Positions 9,246 through 18,225 of a DNA stretch of 64,000 bases are shown piece after piece; position 1 is the stretch's first letter; every line of letters begins with the position of its first letter. This DNA is from Methylomonas fluvii (GTDB lineage Bacteria > Pseudomonadota > Gammaproteobacteria > Methylococcales > Methylomonadaceae). Under the pieces are notes generated by a model, which did no database searches, was not told the DNA's origin, and saw only the letters and a program-made list of their open reading frames with translations. A program made the position numbers and the translations under genes. The stretch spans positions 1 to 64,000 of the forward strand of contig NZ_JACXST010000001.1 of NCBI RefSeq assembly GCF_014850975.1. Reading direction: 5' to 3'.

Positions 9246-12029
9246 TCATTGCGGCCCCATGCCCCAGCCCTCCAATTCCGATTGCCGTTTGACCGTGGGG
9301 ACATCCAGATCAGTCATGCGGCCTTGGGTGCGGGTTAAGGTGTCTTGTCGGCCGCTGGAGGTCGCGCCGTATTTCTGCGGATTGAGTCGGCTGCCGGTTC
9401 CGGTGAGTTGATCCAGATTGAGCATGGACGCTGCATTGGCGGCGGACGGCAAATGCCCGGTCTGTGCCAGAATTGCCAACCATTCGTCCAAATTGACCTG
9501 AGTCCAGTCCACGCGGTCCAGATCTGCGACTTTAATCCCGGTACAAGTTGGACTTTCCGGCGTACCAAAGTCCATGCCCAGCTGCGGTTTGATTTGTTCG
9601 TTGAGGATGCGTGCTAACGGCGAGTTGTAGCAGCAGTAGCTTTCCTTGCGCACCCAACACACACCAGCCACCTTGCTTTCGCAATAGGTGCCCAGATCCG
9701 TGCAGACCTTCAGTTGTTTCTTGGCGGCAAGTTCGTACTCCGGCTCCTCACAGGAATAGACGATCTGGATTATCATGATGATGATCATAACCACGGTATA
9801 CGCCGTCATCAAGGTACTGAGCAGTTGCCCAGCAACTGCCGCGCCGCCGCCTAATTGCACACCACCGGATTGCGCGGCGGGTGTGAGATTGCCCGCAGCA
9901 TCAAAAGCTGCCTGACCACCGGCGCTGAACAAGGCATTACCGGCCGCTTCGCCAAAGGTCTTACCAATCCATTCTGCCACCGACTTCATTAATTCGCCCT
10001 TGAGCGAGTCCAGTAAACCTTGCGAGGCAATGTCGCTGGTACTCAGCATGTCGGTGCCGACCAAGTCATTCACCGTCGAGGCAAAATCCGCCTGAAAACT
10101 GTTCCAGGCATCGCCGGCCAACGTGAATGGGGTACGCATGGTTTCCCAAGCACCGCGAATCGCCGAGGTACTGTCCATGGTCATGACCGCGCTGTCCATC
10201 TGACTGGTGGCGATCAGCAAATCAATATATCGACCTAATCCCATCGCACCTGAGGGCGTTTCGCAGCAATCCACTAAACTGAGTGCGCCACCGACCATTT
10301 TGCAACTGGCCGGTTTACCCTGAAATACCTGGCAGGTAGTCGGATCCTTTTGCTGCAAATCGGCGTTGGCGTAATCGCAATGTAGATCCATCGCCATTTG
10401 CTGGGCGCTATTGAGTAAGGCGACCGCCTTACTGAAATCCTGGCTCTGGGTGCGATTCACGCTAATGCAGTCTTCGCCCATGCAGCGTATCGGCCCGGCG
10501 CATTGCTGTTGGGTATTGCTTTGAATAGCGGGAATGCCGACCGTTTGCCCGCAGTCGTAGGTATCGACGCTGTCCCAGCAGGTACCTGAGGCGAGTACGC
10601 TGGTACATTGACCTTTTATAAATGAACAGCCTTGGGTTTCCAACGAAGTGCAGGACTTGTTGGGTATGCCGTTCGCCGGCGGTTCTAAACAGTGGGTGCC
10701 AGCTGAGTCGGTCCAACATTGACCGTATTGATTCAGATCGCAGTTCCCAGCCGCCTGGATATTCATACAGGTGTTGCGAATCCCCGTCGAATTGGCCACT
10801 GGGGCTTGCGCCAAGTCGGAACCGCAGACCATGACTTGCGAGGTGGGGTCGACGTAACAACTCGACGCATTGGCCGGATCGTTCGTGCAATTCAGTTGGC
10901 TACCGGTTTGGCAAATACCATCGGTAATCGCATTGGCCAAGTTTTGGCAATTGGGTCCGCTCCAGCTCCATGCGTCCTGGGTGATCAGTTTTGACAGGTC
11001 ATAGCGCAGCCGAATCCGCGAATAGCCTTCGCCACGTCCAGAAACGCGGGTTTCTTCCTTGAACACTTTGATGCCGCTGCTGTTGAAGGCATACAGCACA
11101 TTGGTGTTGGGATATTCGTTCCAGCTGGTGTAAAGCTCGCAGTCCCCGAACCAGCCGCTGGACCCCGTATAGATCAACTGATTGTCGTAATAGACACGGG
11201 TGTGGTCATCGTATTTGACGTATTCCAGCGTGGCACTGGTGATGGCTTCGGGATGCAAGACCTCGTATTTGACCTGCCAGGTAAACAAGCCACAATCCGA
11301 TTCCCAGTAATCATCACCGACTCGGCCGACATACAAATCCATACAGCCCGGCCCGCAACTGGAAAAGCCGCCATCGCCACTGACGAAACGGATCAAGGGC
11401 TGTACATTGACTTGGTGGGTAGCGGTGCAACTTTGCGGTACCGTCGGTTGCCTGAGGCATAGCTGATAATCCGGCACGCGCACCGATTGCAGGGTGTCGG
11501 TTTGGGTCGTGGTGGTCGTGCAGTCTGAGAATGACTGTGCCCATGGGGTAAAATCGGCAAACACCTGATCGCCGTTTTGCCAGATCTGATCGGCTTGTAA
11601 GTCCGGGTGCGACTGGTGGGCATTGTCGATCAAAGTGCGATAGGCTTCACCGGTGAAGCTGGTTTCGCCGTTTAAGGCTGTCTGTGCATCCAGACCCGCC
11701 GCCAGTGTGCCGGGGTTGTTACCATAAAGATTGGCAAAATCGCTGGTCGTGGTTGATGCGCTATTGGTATCCGGAAACAGCGTGCCGATTGAAATGGCGC
11801 TCTCCTGAGCCGTCCCTGGATTCAAGGTCAGTGAGCCGGTGCCGGTATCGACCGGAAACGCAAAACCGCCCAGAACTTGCTGTCCGAGTTGTTGACCATC
11901 GCGCCCAGCTGCCTGAATCGCATCGGCCCATGAAACGCCAAACGGGGTCCAGGCCAGTGTCACGCATAAAATCGCTGATAGTATCTGCGTCAAGCAACGT
12001 TGCGGTTCGAATAACGCCCTAACGCCCAT
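9246..12029 (-). CDS. traN: TraN, mating-pair stabilisation protein
   Basis: A secreted, cysteine-rich protein of 927 residues matching TraN of F-type conjugation systems, an outer-membrane adhesin that stabilises contact with the recipient. An N-terminal signal sequence ends near VSWA-DAIQ. The central part has many paired cysteines (for example QGCSFIKGQC and SGTCWD), and a hydrophobic stretch of V/I/M residues lies toward the C-terminus. I placed the start at 12029 because that ATG overlaps the traU stop (TGATG), as elsewhere in this operon; an ATG 33 bases further upstream is possible. It is the last gene of the traL-traN operon. Confidence 0.9.
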   Translation of the reverse strand: MGVRALFEPQRCLTQILSAILCVTLAWTPFGVSWADAIQAAGRDGQQLGQQVLGGFAFPVDTGTGSLTLNPGTAQESAISIGTLFPDTNSASTTTSDFANLYGNNPGTLAAGLDAQTALNGETSFTGEAYRTLIDNAHQSHPDLQADQIWQNGDQVFADFTPWAQSFSDCTTTTTQTDTLQSVRVPDYQLCLRQPTVPQSCTATHQVNVQPLIRFVSGDGGFSSCGPGCMDLYVGRVGDDYWESDCGLFTWQVKYEVLHPEAITSATLEYVKYDDHTRVYYDNQLIYTGSSGWFGDCELYTSWNEYPNTNVLYAFNSSGIKVFKEETRVSGRGEGYSRIRLRYDLSKLITQDAWSWSGPNCQNLANAITDGICQTGSQLNCTNDPANASSCYVDPTSQVMVCGSDLAQAPVANSTGIRNTCMNIQAAGNCDLNQYGQCWTDSAGTHCLEPPANGIPNKSCTSLETQGCSFIKGQCTSVLASGTCWDSVDTYDCGQTVGIPAIQSNTQQQCAGPIRCMGEDCISVNRTQSQDFSKAVALLNSAQQMAMDLHCDYANADLQQKDPTTCQVFQGKPASCKMVGGALSLVDCCETPSGAMGLGRYIDLLIATSQMDSAVMTMDSTSAIRGAWETMRTPFTLAGDAWNSFQADFASTVNDLVGTDMLSTSDIASQGLLDSLKGELMKSVAEWIGKTFGEAAGNALFSAGGQAAFDAAGNLTPAAQSGGVQLGGGAAVAGQLLSTLMTAYTVVMIIIMIIQIVYSCEEPEYELAAKKQLKVCTDLGTYCESKVAGVCWVRKESYCCYNSPLARILNEQIKPQLGMDFGTPESPTCTGIKVADLDRVDWTQVNLDEWLAILAQTGHLPSAANAASMLNLDQLTGTGSRLNPQKYGATSSGRQDTLTRTQGRMTDLDVPTVKRQSELEGWGMGPQ

Positions 12030-13069
12030 CACAGCCCCACACAGCAGTCCTGCCAACGCCACAGCAGGTAGAGATGATCTTCACCCGGCCCCGGATAAGT
12101 CCGTCCCGCGCCCCACTTGAAGGTAGTCTCGCCAATGGCGTGATTGGAATCGGTTTCGGCGACTGGATAAAACATCGATAACCGGTATTGCGACTTAGGA
12201 ATGAATGGATAGATATAGCCGCCGCATAAAGCATCGTTGCCCGAGGTTTTCCAGGCCAGCCCGCGTCGATGCAAGGAGGCCGTCGCCCGAGTGGCCAATA
12301 AACTGGTAATTCTGGGATCGGTCCCGTAACTGGTTGGCGAAATACCAGAAAGTGGATACATATGCCCCCAGGCACCAGCACACCAGAACAACGCATCCAG
12401 AGGATTGCCGGTGGCTGCCGCTGCGGCATCGGCGACACAGGCCGATATCGCCACCGGATTGGCAAACAACGCCGTTTCCGGACTGGTAAAAAACGCCAGC
12501 AAATCATTGTTCCAGGTGGGATCCAGTTCCGAGACATACAGCAAATCAAAATCCCGATAGCCGTCGCTGTTGCAGCGACCATCCCAGAATAGATCCAGCA
12601 TAATGGTCAGCGGAAAGGCGAAGTAGTGGTAATTGAAAAACGACATCTCACTGGCATCGAACTCGGCCTTGCCGGTAGTGGCAATCAAGCGCAAATTTGA
12701 AGCACTGAACTTATGTCCGCCCAGTGCCGGCGAACACCAGGGATTGCGGACGATCTCGATTAGCCTTGCCGGATTCCATAAGCCCATGGTCATGCCGAGT
12801 TCCGGAATGTTCATGCTATCGGTACAAAAGCAAAACTTCTCGTCGGTAGCGATACCCGGTACAGTGCCACCGCCCAGCGACGCCCCGGCTGCACGAATCG
12901 GAAACAGACAACTCCAGCAAATATCGGTGATCAGTTTGCCGGACCACAGTTCGGCGTCCGAGCACAAAGGGTCGACGCTATTCGTAGTGGTTTCGGCCGC
13001 TGTTACACCCGAGATCAACAGCCATAAAAATCCCAAGGCCATAATAGTCGTCCGCTGTAATCGCTTCAT
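12029..13069 (-). CDS. traU: TraU, pilus/mating-pair assembly protein
   Basis: A 346-residue periplasmic protein of the F-type TraU family, needed for DNA transfer and mating-pair formation more than for pilus synthesis. It has a signal peptide (ending near GVTAAE) and conserved cysteine motifs such as DICWSCLFPI and EKFCFCTD that probably form disulphides, consistent with the DsbC-like gene in the same operon. The start overlaps the stop of the TrbC-TraW gene by ATGA, showing translational coupling. Length agrees with the family. Confidence 0.92.
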   Translation of the reverse strand: MKRLQRTTIMALGFLWLLISGVTAAETTTNSVDPLCSDAELWSGKLITDICWSCLFPIRAAGASLGGGTVPGIATDEKFCFCTDSMNIPELGMTMGLWNPARLIEIVRNPWCSPALGGHKFSASNLRLIATTGKAEFDASEMSFFNYHYFAFPLTIMLDLFWDGRCNSDGYRDFDLLYVSELDPTWNNDLLAFFTSPETALFANPVAISACVADAAAAATGNPLDALFWCAGAWGHMYPLSGISPTSYGTDPRITSLLATRATASLHRRGLAWKTSGNDALCGGYIYPFIPKSQYRLSMFYPVAETDSNHAIGETTFKWGAGRTYPGPGEDHLYLLWRWQDCCVGL

Positions 13070-14277
13070 GATTTAGCTCCCGCTGTTGAAACAGGCAGCT
13101 TGCGTTCGCGAACGAGGAGACGGTTACCGGATTGTTCGACAATCGCCGGCACATGCTGTAATTGAAAACGACTGCGCACATCCGGTGTCAGTAAATAGAC
13201 CGGTGCCTGAAGCGCAGTTTCCAAACGCTGCAAGCTGTCCCACCCGGACTGATGCGGCAACGACGTGGCCAAATACATCACCCGTGCTTGTTTATCCTGG
13301 CAGGACTGATGCTGAATCAGTTCGACTTGAGCCGGCACCGTGGCATCGAACACCTTCAGGCATAAGCCAAATGGCATTTTGTCCAAGGGATTAACAGTTT
13401 GTCCGGCTCGGATGACCAGCTGTCCATTGGGCGCTGTCAGATCGCGCGGGGCGGTGATGGTCAGATCCACGCTCCGATCACGATCTTCCTGAGTCACCGG
13501 CAGCACTTCAAATTTTTGCTGTTCCCAGAACCGAGCGATGGCTTGTTGTTGCTTTTGTTTCCAGTCGATGGCGGCCATCCGGCGTTTGACCTCTTCGAGC
13601 AAGTCGACTTCGGCAATTTCGCCAACATCGCCCAAGACGCCCAAATCACCTTGTTTGCCGGCTTTTAGCTGCTCGTCTAGCCAGGACAGACTGCTGACAC
13701 CTCGAACCTGTAGCTGGGATTTACCGTTTTGTTCGATGACAATGTCCGGTACTGACGTTACGGACCAGCGCTGAAAACGGGTGGGATCGATCACGATGTT
13801 GGGCAGTGGATCAATACCTTTCAGCAAACGTTTGAGGTCAGCCATCAGTGCCGGTAGTTTTTGGCCGGGCTTGGGGCCGCGAAACACCAGCAAAACATCA
13901 TCCCGGCCAGCCGCCTCTTCAAAGATGCCTTTCAGTGCGGATTCACCCAGCGAGAAAGACACAAACAACAGTGTGAGAGGCTTGCTCGAAGGGGCTGTCG
14001 GCTGGACGCTAGCCAATTTTGTTGATCCAATTGATAGTGCCTCTGTTTGGATCGCCTGCGAAGCGTCCAACACCTGTTGCGCCTGGTGTTTCATGTCCAG
14101 TTGTACAGATTGACCGTTCAACCAGTCAGGACGAGGCTGGCCTTTCAAGGCCTGCAAAATAGCCTGAGAACGTTGCTGCCAGACTTCTTCCGCCTGCCCG
14201 GCTTGCACACTGAACCAGCAAAACAAACAGACTGCCGATAGATGCCAAGGACGTTGAGTCCGATCAAAACAACGCAT
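13066..14277 (-). CDS. traW: TrbC-TraW fusion, F-type pilus assembly protein
   Basis: About 403 residues in two parts. After a signal peptide (ending near QAGQA), residues ~95-215 resemble TrbC of F-type systems, with a thioredoxin-like fold. The C-terminal half, from about residue 245, resembles TraW, with a DRDRSVDLT segment, a NPLDKMPFG motif and an RFQLQHVPAIVE closing strand. F carries these as separate genes; SXT/IncA/C-like systems combine them. The start at 14277 overlaps the upstream peptidase gene by 14 bp; an in-frame ATG at 14289 is also possible. Both domains act in the periplasm in pilin assembly and retraction. Confidence 0.85.
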   Translation of the reverse strand: MRCFDRTQRPWHLSAVCLFCWFSVQAGQAEEVWQQRSQAILQALKGQPRPDWLNGQSVQLDMKHQAQQVLDASQAIQTEALSIGSTKLASVQPTAPSSKPLTLLFVSFSLGESALKGIFEEAAGRDDVLLVFRGPKPGQKLPALMADLKRLLKGIDPLPNIVIDPTRFQRWSVTSVPDIVIEQNGKSQLQVRGVSSLSWLDEQLKAGKQGDLGVLGDVGEIAEVDLLEEVKRRMAAIDWKQKQQQAIARFWEQQKFEVLPVTQEDRDRSVDLTITAPRDLTAPNGQLVIRAGQTVNPLDKMPFGLCLKVFDATVPAQVELIQHQSCQDKQARVMYLATSLPHQSGWDSLQRLETALQAPVYLLTPDVRSRFQLQHVPAIVEQSGNRLLVRERKLPVSTAGAKS

Positions 14278-14803
14278 AGGCCCGTCCAATCACTTGATGA
14301 TCGTAGACATAACCCCAGTAACGCGAATCGAAGCTTTTGTCGGTTTGTCCGGTTACCCAATAGGCTGCCGGTGGAATCGTTTCATGGCGGTTAAAACGGG
14401 TGGCCGGCTTTTTGAGTTTCTCCGTCAAAGGCAGTCCGTCGATGATTCGTTCACCGTTGATCGTGGTGTGCTGCGGATCGACGTGTATGGTGTCGCCGGT
14501 GACGCCGGCGGCGATTTTGACGATGATCTGCCCATCATTGAAAAAGGGCGCCATGCGTTCGGCGCGAAAGGCAATCAAATCGCCGCGCCAGATGTCTTTG
14601 TTGTGAGTGTCGATCAGGTAAATCCATTTGTCCGGCAGACAGCGGTCGACCTGGTCGTCGCCGCCAATTAAAAATCGTTGACCGATATATCTTTCAACGG
14701 CCAACACCAGCAACAAAATCGGTATTGCCTTGAGTAGAAACTGGCCTAATCGTTGGCGATTGGCACGGGGTGACGATGACGAATGAATCCGAGGCTTCTT
14801 CAT
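14264..14803 (-). CDS. S26-type signal peptidase-like protein (TrhF/TraF-type)
   Basis: A 179-residue membrane-anchored protein resembling the conjugative S26 peptidases that process pilin or other Tra proteins. One transmembrane segment (LLKAIPILLLVLAV) is followed by the S26-like second box with a conserved lysine and GD (IVKIAAGVTGDTI). The region that should carry the catalytic serine reads DRCLPDKW, with a cysteine in the expected place, so activity may differ from canonical enzymes. The start at 14803 lies 4 bases after the trbI stop and fits the coupled operon. Position between trbI and traW matches the SXT/R391 gene order. Confidence 0.75.
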   Translation of the reverse strand: MKKPRIHSSSSPRANRQRLGQFLLKAIPILLLVLAVERYIGQRFLIGGDDQVDRCLPDKWIYLIDTHNKDIWRGDLIAFRAERMAPFFNDGQIIVKIAAGVTGDTIHVDPQHTTINGERIIDGLPLTEKLKKPATRFNRHETIPPAAYWVTGQTDKSFDSRYWGYVYDHQVIGRAYALF

Positions 14804-14807
14804 ACAG

Positions 14808-15125
14808 TTAGCGTCCGGCTTGTCGAACATAGACATCCTCCGGAGCAGCCACCACCGCCGTTGAATCAATGACCAGATAGCCTGCATCACTGAGTTTCTT
14901 GGCCTGCCCCTGCCAGTCATCGACGATTTTGGCCATTTGTTCCTGGTTGGCGTTGGGCGGTATCGACTGAATCAGCTTGGCCCGGTCAAGTACAAACACC
15001 GGTGTGACCATATTTAATCGAGCGATGGGCTGTTGTAATTGCTGTTGCGCAGCCAGCCAGCCACCGATGCCGCCCAGACAGGCTGCGATGAAAACGGTGC
15101 TGAGCCATTGCGATTTAGGATCCAT
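14808..15125 (-). CDS. trbI: TrbI-like F-type conjugation protein
   Basis: A small protein (105 residues) with one N-terminal transmembrane helix (STVFIAACLGGIGGWLAA), then a periplasmic domain with a MVTPVFVLDRAKL segment. This agrees with TrbI of F-type systems, an inner-membrane protein linked to pilus retraction. It lies directly after traC, as in F. The ATG at 15125 overlaps the traC stop by 11 bp; an upstream in-frame ATG would run further into traC and was rejected. Confidence 0.7.
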   Translation of the reverse strand: MDPKSQWLSTVFIAACLGGIGGWLAAQQQLQQPIARLNMVTPVFVLDRAKLIQSIPPNANQEQMAKIVDDWQGQAKKLSDAGYLVIDSTAVVAAPEDVYVRQAGR

Positions 15126-17529
15126 AGGTAGTCTCCCTGGGTTTGCTGCTGCGGTTGTCGATGAGTTGTTGAATGGCTTCACCCAGGCTCAAGCCTTGCC
15201 GACGCAACTGTTTCAAGGCGTTGACGTCTTCGGGTTTGGTGGAAAACAGAATGCGTTTGTATGGATCGACGATCAGTCGGCCGATACCGGATCCCATCTC
15301 GGTGATGAAGAAGATTTCTGAATACGCGCCAGGCAAGGTATGCACGGTTTTGAGCAGTTCATAGCCGCCATCCGATAGTGGCAAGCGCCGATCCTGCTTC
15401 ATACCTTCGATGACTTCGGCTTTTTGACCGAGCAAATACATATTTGCCGAGTTCTCGACAATGGCGCGGCCTGCGGCATTGCGGTATAAATCGTTCACCG
15501 ACTGGGTGATGGTGACGGCTGCACCGCCGTATTTTCGAAATCGCCGATAGCCGTGTTCCATGAACTTAGCGACATCGCCTTCAGTGAGCAAATCCCAGGC
15601 TTCGTCGATGATGACGATCTTGGGCCGGTTACGTTCGCCGAGATACATTTCCTGCTGGATTTGGTAAATCAGCTGCAGCAAGACCACCTGTTGCAGATGC
15701 TTGCGGCCCTTAAGCTCCTCTAGTTCCAGGACGGTAAAGTCATTGGTGAATTTGGCGTTATTGCGACCATTGAAGTAACGGCCATATTCGCCTCGGGTGG
15801 TAAACGGAAACAACTGTTCGCCGACATCCTTCAAGCGTTGATCGGTTTCAGAGCAGAGCTGCCGGGCAATGTCGTCGACGGACATGGCCTGGACTTTTTC
15901 TGTCCACAATTGTTTCAATATCCGTTTGAGACCCGCAGTTTGGAAATCGGTCAGTTTCTCGGTCGGCGCTGCCATTTGGCTGACCAATCCGGCTAACATA
16001 TCGGCTTCTTCTTCGAAGTTTTGCACGATCTCGAAGGGGTTCATGCAGATGTTGGAACCGTGGGTGAATTTCACGAAATCGCCTTCCAGCACCTCGCAAA
16101 GGTTTTCATAGGAGCGGCCGACATCAATGGCCCAGATTTGCGCGCCTTCGGTCAGGTAGCTGACGATGATTTCGTTGGTCAGAAAGGATTTACCTTTACC
16201 GGATTCGGCGGCTATACACAGATTGTAATTGCCGGTGGTATCGAACAGCGACACGGCCATGTGTTCACCGTTGCGTGAGACGAAATTCAAAGTCGGCGTG
16301 CCGGTGCCAGCCCAGTCACCAAATAACGGTAACAACGGAATGGCATGCCGCGTGGCCAGGGTGCGATAGCGTTTCAAATCAGCAATCGCCGAACGCTCGG
16401 GACCAAACGGCAAACAGTTCAGGAAAAACGGCAGGCAGAAAAACTTGTCTTCCAGGAGCTGAAAACCCAGCTCCCGGAAATAAACGCGGGCATTGGAGAC
16501 CGCCGCCGCTTCTTCGGCTTCGTCGCAAAACAGTAACACCCCGAAATAAGCCCGAATCGGCCGATCTCCATCGCGGTAGGCGTCGAACAACACGTCGAAA
16601 TGGTGTTTACGCTGCACCAACACCGGCAAAAACCGGGCAATGGGCGTATTAACCTGGTTGGTGATGAATTGCCGCACACCTTCCTGCCGGGTACGGGTTG
16701 ATTCGGCATCGGGATAATGCAGGGTCAGACTGAGCAAAGCATTCTGGCGAATGCCACGGGTACCGGAGAGAATGTCGCCCAAGTAGCTTTTTGCGCTGCC
16801 GAAGTAAAAATGATCGGGGGTGCGTTTGGCGGACAAGGTCTTGACGCGCTTACTCCCGAGCCACAGGCCTTTTTCATCGAGCTCGAGCGCGTTATCGTAA
16901 TCCAGCAATTGATCGCGGATCAGTTGGGTCGGATCGCATTCGGGTACCACCCGATCTTTCCAGCCGGCATCGGGCTGCCAATTGAGAATCGTGTTCAGAA
17001 TGCGCACATACTGATCAGCGCCTAATAGTTCCGGATACATGCCGATGGTCGACAGCGATTGCTGGGTAGCGAGTTGCAATTCGCTGGCACGACGGATGTC
17101 CGTTTCACTAGGCCTGGGGTACGCCATCGGCAATTTGACCGTGACTAGAATGTGACTGCGTCGAAGGCGTGCCCCCGATATCGCTTCCGGGGCTTTGGTT
17201 GTGCCGCGCCGCAAGAAATCGATACTGGCTTGGGTCATGGTTTTATAGGTCTGCTTTTGCTGTTTCAGACGCCGCGTTTGCATGATGGCCAGCGACTCTT
17301 CGATGTCCGGCGAAGTCCACAGTGAAACTTGCAATAGCGTTTCGGGCGGCCAGTCCTGATTCAGTAACACGTTGACCCGCGCAGAAACGCTGGCATCGGC
17401 GCCGATCATCGGTCGGCACAGAAAGCCGAAGCCAATGCTGCTATCGGCCATCAAGAACAGGTGATGGTCATATTCATAAGCCAGTACCGTGAATAACTGA
17501 TCGGCACGGGGGCGTTGGGCGATGGTCAT
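15115..17529 (-). CDS. traC: TraC, VirB4-like ATPase of the transfer channel
   Basis: An 804-residue VirB4/TraC ATPase that powers pilus assembly and substrate transfer at the inner membrane. Walker A (AAESGKGKS) is near residue 440 and Walker B (KIVIIDEAWDLL) near 635, followed by a TITQSVNDL motif. The N-terminal half matches the TraC N-domain. The start at 17529 was chosen because its ATG overlaps the stop of the preceding 85-residue gene (ATGA) with GAGG about 10 bases upstream; the longer upstream frame would overlap that gene completely. Confidence 0.95.
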   Translation of the reverse strand: MTIAQRPRADQLFTVLAYEYDHHLFLMADSSIGFGFLCRPMIGADASVSARVNVLLNQDWPPETLLQVSLWTSPDIEESLAIMQTRRLKQQKQTYKTMTQASIDFLRRGTTKAPEAISGARLRRSHILVTVKLPMAYPRPSETDIRRASELQLATQQSLSTIGMYPELLGADQYVRILNTILNWQPDAGWKDRVVPECDPTQLIRDQLLDYDNALELDEKGLWLGSKRVKTLSAKRTPDHFYFGSAKSYLGDILSGTRGIRQNALLSLTLHYPDAESTRTRQEGVRQFITNQVNTPIARFLPVLVQRKHHFDVLFDAYRDGDRPIRAYFGVLLFCDEAEEAAAVSNARVYFRELGFQLLEDKFFCLPFFLNCLPFGPERSAIADLKRYRTLATRHAIPLLPLFGDWAGTGTPTLNFVSRNGEHMAVSLFDTTGNYNLCIAAESGKGKSFLTNEIIVSYLTEGAQIWAIDVGRSYENLCEVLEGDFVKFTHGSNICMNPFEIVQNFEEEADMLAGLVSQMAAPTEKLTDFQTAGLKRILKQLWTEKVQAMSVDDIARQLCSETDQRLKDVGEQLFPFTTRGEYGRYFNGRNNAKFTNDFTVLELEELKGRKHLQQVVLLQLIYQIQQEMYLGERNRPKIVIIDEAWDLLTEGDVAKFMEHGYRRFRKYGGAAVTITQSVNDLYRNAAGRAIVENSANMYLLGQKAEVIEGMKQDRRLPLSDGGYELLKTVHTLPGAYSEIFFITEMGSGIGRLIVDPYKRILFSTKPEDVNALKQLRRQGLSLGEAIQQLIDNRSSKPRETTYGS

Positions 17530-17783
17530 AGGAAGATATCCTCTTCGGAAAACAGCAGCAGGTCTTCGACTGGACATTCCGGATCGAGACGAATCGTAAA
17601 AGGATGCCGGCACACCAGCGATACGCGGTGGTTGCGTTTCAACTGCCTGGCTCTGGCCGGATGGCAGGGGTTGATTGGCTGGCCGTTGACGTCTTGGACC
17701 CTGACGGTCCGCTTATCGTGTGCCAATGAAGCAAGGCGGCGGTTGCCCGCCGCAGTCTCGGTATCAATAATTGAACCGGTCAT
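17526..17783 (-). CDS. Stand-alone PLMP/RRXRR-like domain protein in tra operon
   Basis: An 85-residue protein between the pilin and TraC genes. Residues ~28-66 read as the domain found at the N-terminus of IscB-type RNA-guided nucleases (PLMP or RRXRR domain): VQDVNGQPINPCHPARARQL, then an arginine/histidine pair and HPFTIRL. In IscB this domain precedes RuvC and contacts the guide RNA. Here no RuvC or HNH sequence follows; the protein ends in an acidic tail (EDLLLFSEEDIFL). The stop codon overlaps the traC start (ATGA) and the start lies 11 bases after the traA stop, so it is embedded in a coupled operon and is probably translated. I do not know its function; an RNA-binding or transfer-related role is inference. 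It is not simply an IscB remnant, given the coupling. Confidence 0.7.
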   Translation of the reverse strand: MTGSIIDTETAAGNRRLASLAHDKRTVRVQDVNGQPINPCHPARARQLKRNHRVSLVCRHPFTIRLDPECPVEDLLLFSEEDIFL

Positions 17784-17794
17784 CGTGGTGAGGC

Positions 17795-18094
17795 CTAAAT
17801 CGTGGCAGTCACGATGTTGGTGATAATGGTCGGTGCCGCAAACAGGCCGACACCACTGGCAATCCCCAGCACAAAGCCCATGATGCTGCCGCGCACGACA
17901 CCGGCGACTAGGCCGACGATGACGAACACGATAGCGATAATGCGGCCGAGCAAGCCTTCCACCCAGCCGGTCAGCAAGCTCCAGACGGTGCTGAACTCGG
18001 TACCAGCGGTACCGGCCATGGCATCATTTGCCAACAACATAAAAAATAACGATGCCAGGGCTACCAGTACCCCGCTTCGATATGACGTTTTCAT
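17795..18094 (-). CDS. traA: TraA-like conjugative pilin
   Basis: A 99-residue prepilin with a long leader (ending near NDAMA) and two strongly hydrophobic helices (IIAIVFVIVGLVAGVV and IMGFVLGIASGVGLFAA) separated by a short polar turn, the usual layout of TraA/VirB2 pilins. I chose the second ATG (18094) because a GAGG ribosome site lies about 9 bases upstream of it; the ATG at 18109 overlaps that site. The leader of this gene is unusual (see hairpin array). It sits between traV and the PLMP-like gene. Confidence 0.8.
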   Translation of the reverse strand: MKTSYRSGVLVALASLFFMLLANDAMAGTAGTEFSTVWSLLTGWVEGLLGRIIAIVFVIVGLVAGVVRGSIMGFVLGIASGVGLFAAPTIITNIVTATI

Positions 18095-18120
18095 CAAAAA
18101 TATCCTCATTCAGGTTAAAA

Positions 18121-18207
18121 GACGGTTGCCCGTCGAATCTCGGACGGTTAGTCCGGCAGGTTTTAAGCGGTTACCCGCTCAGTCTCGCAGGGGGTGTGGG
18201 ACCTGCG
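18121..18207 (-). promoter_or_regulatory. Four tandem hairpins in the traA leader
   Basis: Read on the minus strand, the 131-bp gap between traV and traA forms four consecutive short stems: CGCAGG/CCTGCG (18186-18207), AGCGG/CCGCT with GTAA loop (18166-18179), CGGAC/GTCCG (18141-18155), and GACGG/CCGTC with GCAA loop (18121-18134). Two loops are GNRA tetraloops, and a TAACCG/CAACCG motif recurs. The array ends 27 bases before the pilin start. It may stabilise or process the mRNA so that pilin is made in excess, or bind a regulator. Function is inference; the stems are seen directly. Confidence 0.6.
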
Positions 18208-18225
18208 GTTAAAAGAAATTAAGGT

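Noticed and set aside
9240-9256. GC-rich hairpin GGCCGC-TCATT-GCGGCC between hup and traN
   Set aside because: No T tract follows on either strand, so I do not call a terminator.
17526-17783. Full IscB/IsrB nuclease gene
   Set aside because: Only the N-terminal domain is present; no RuvC or HNH motif follows on the same strand before traC, and no guide RNA could be identified.
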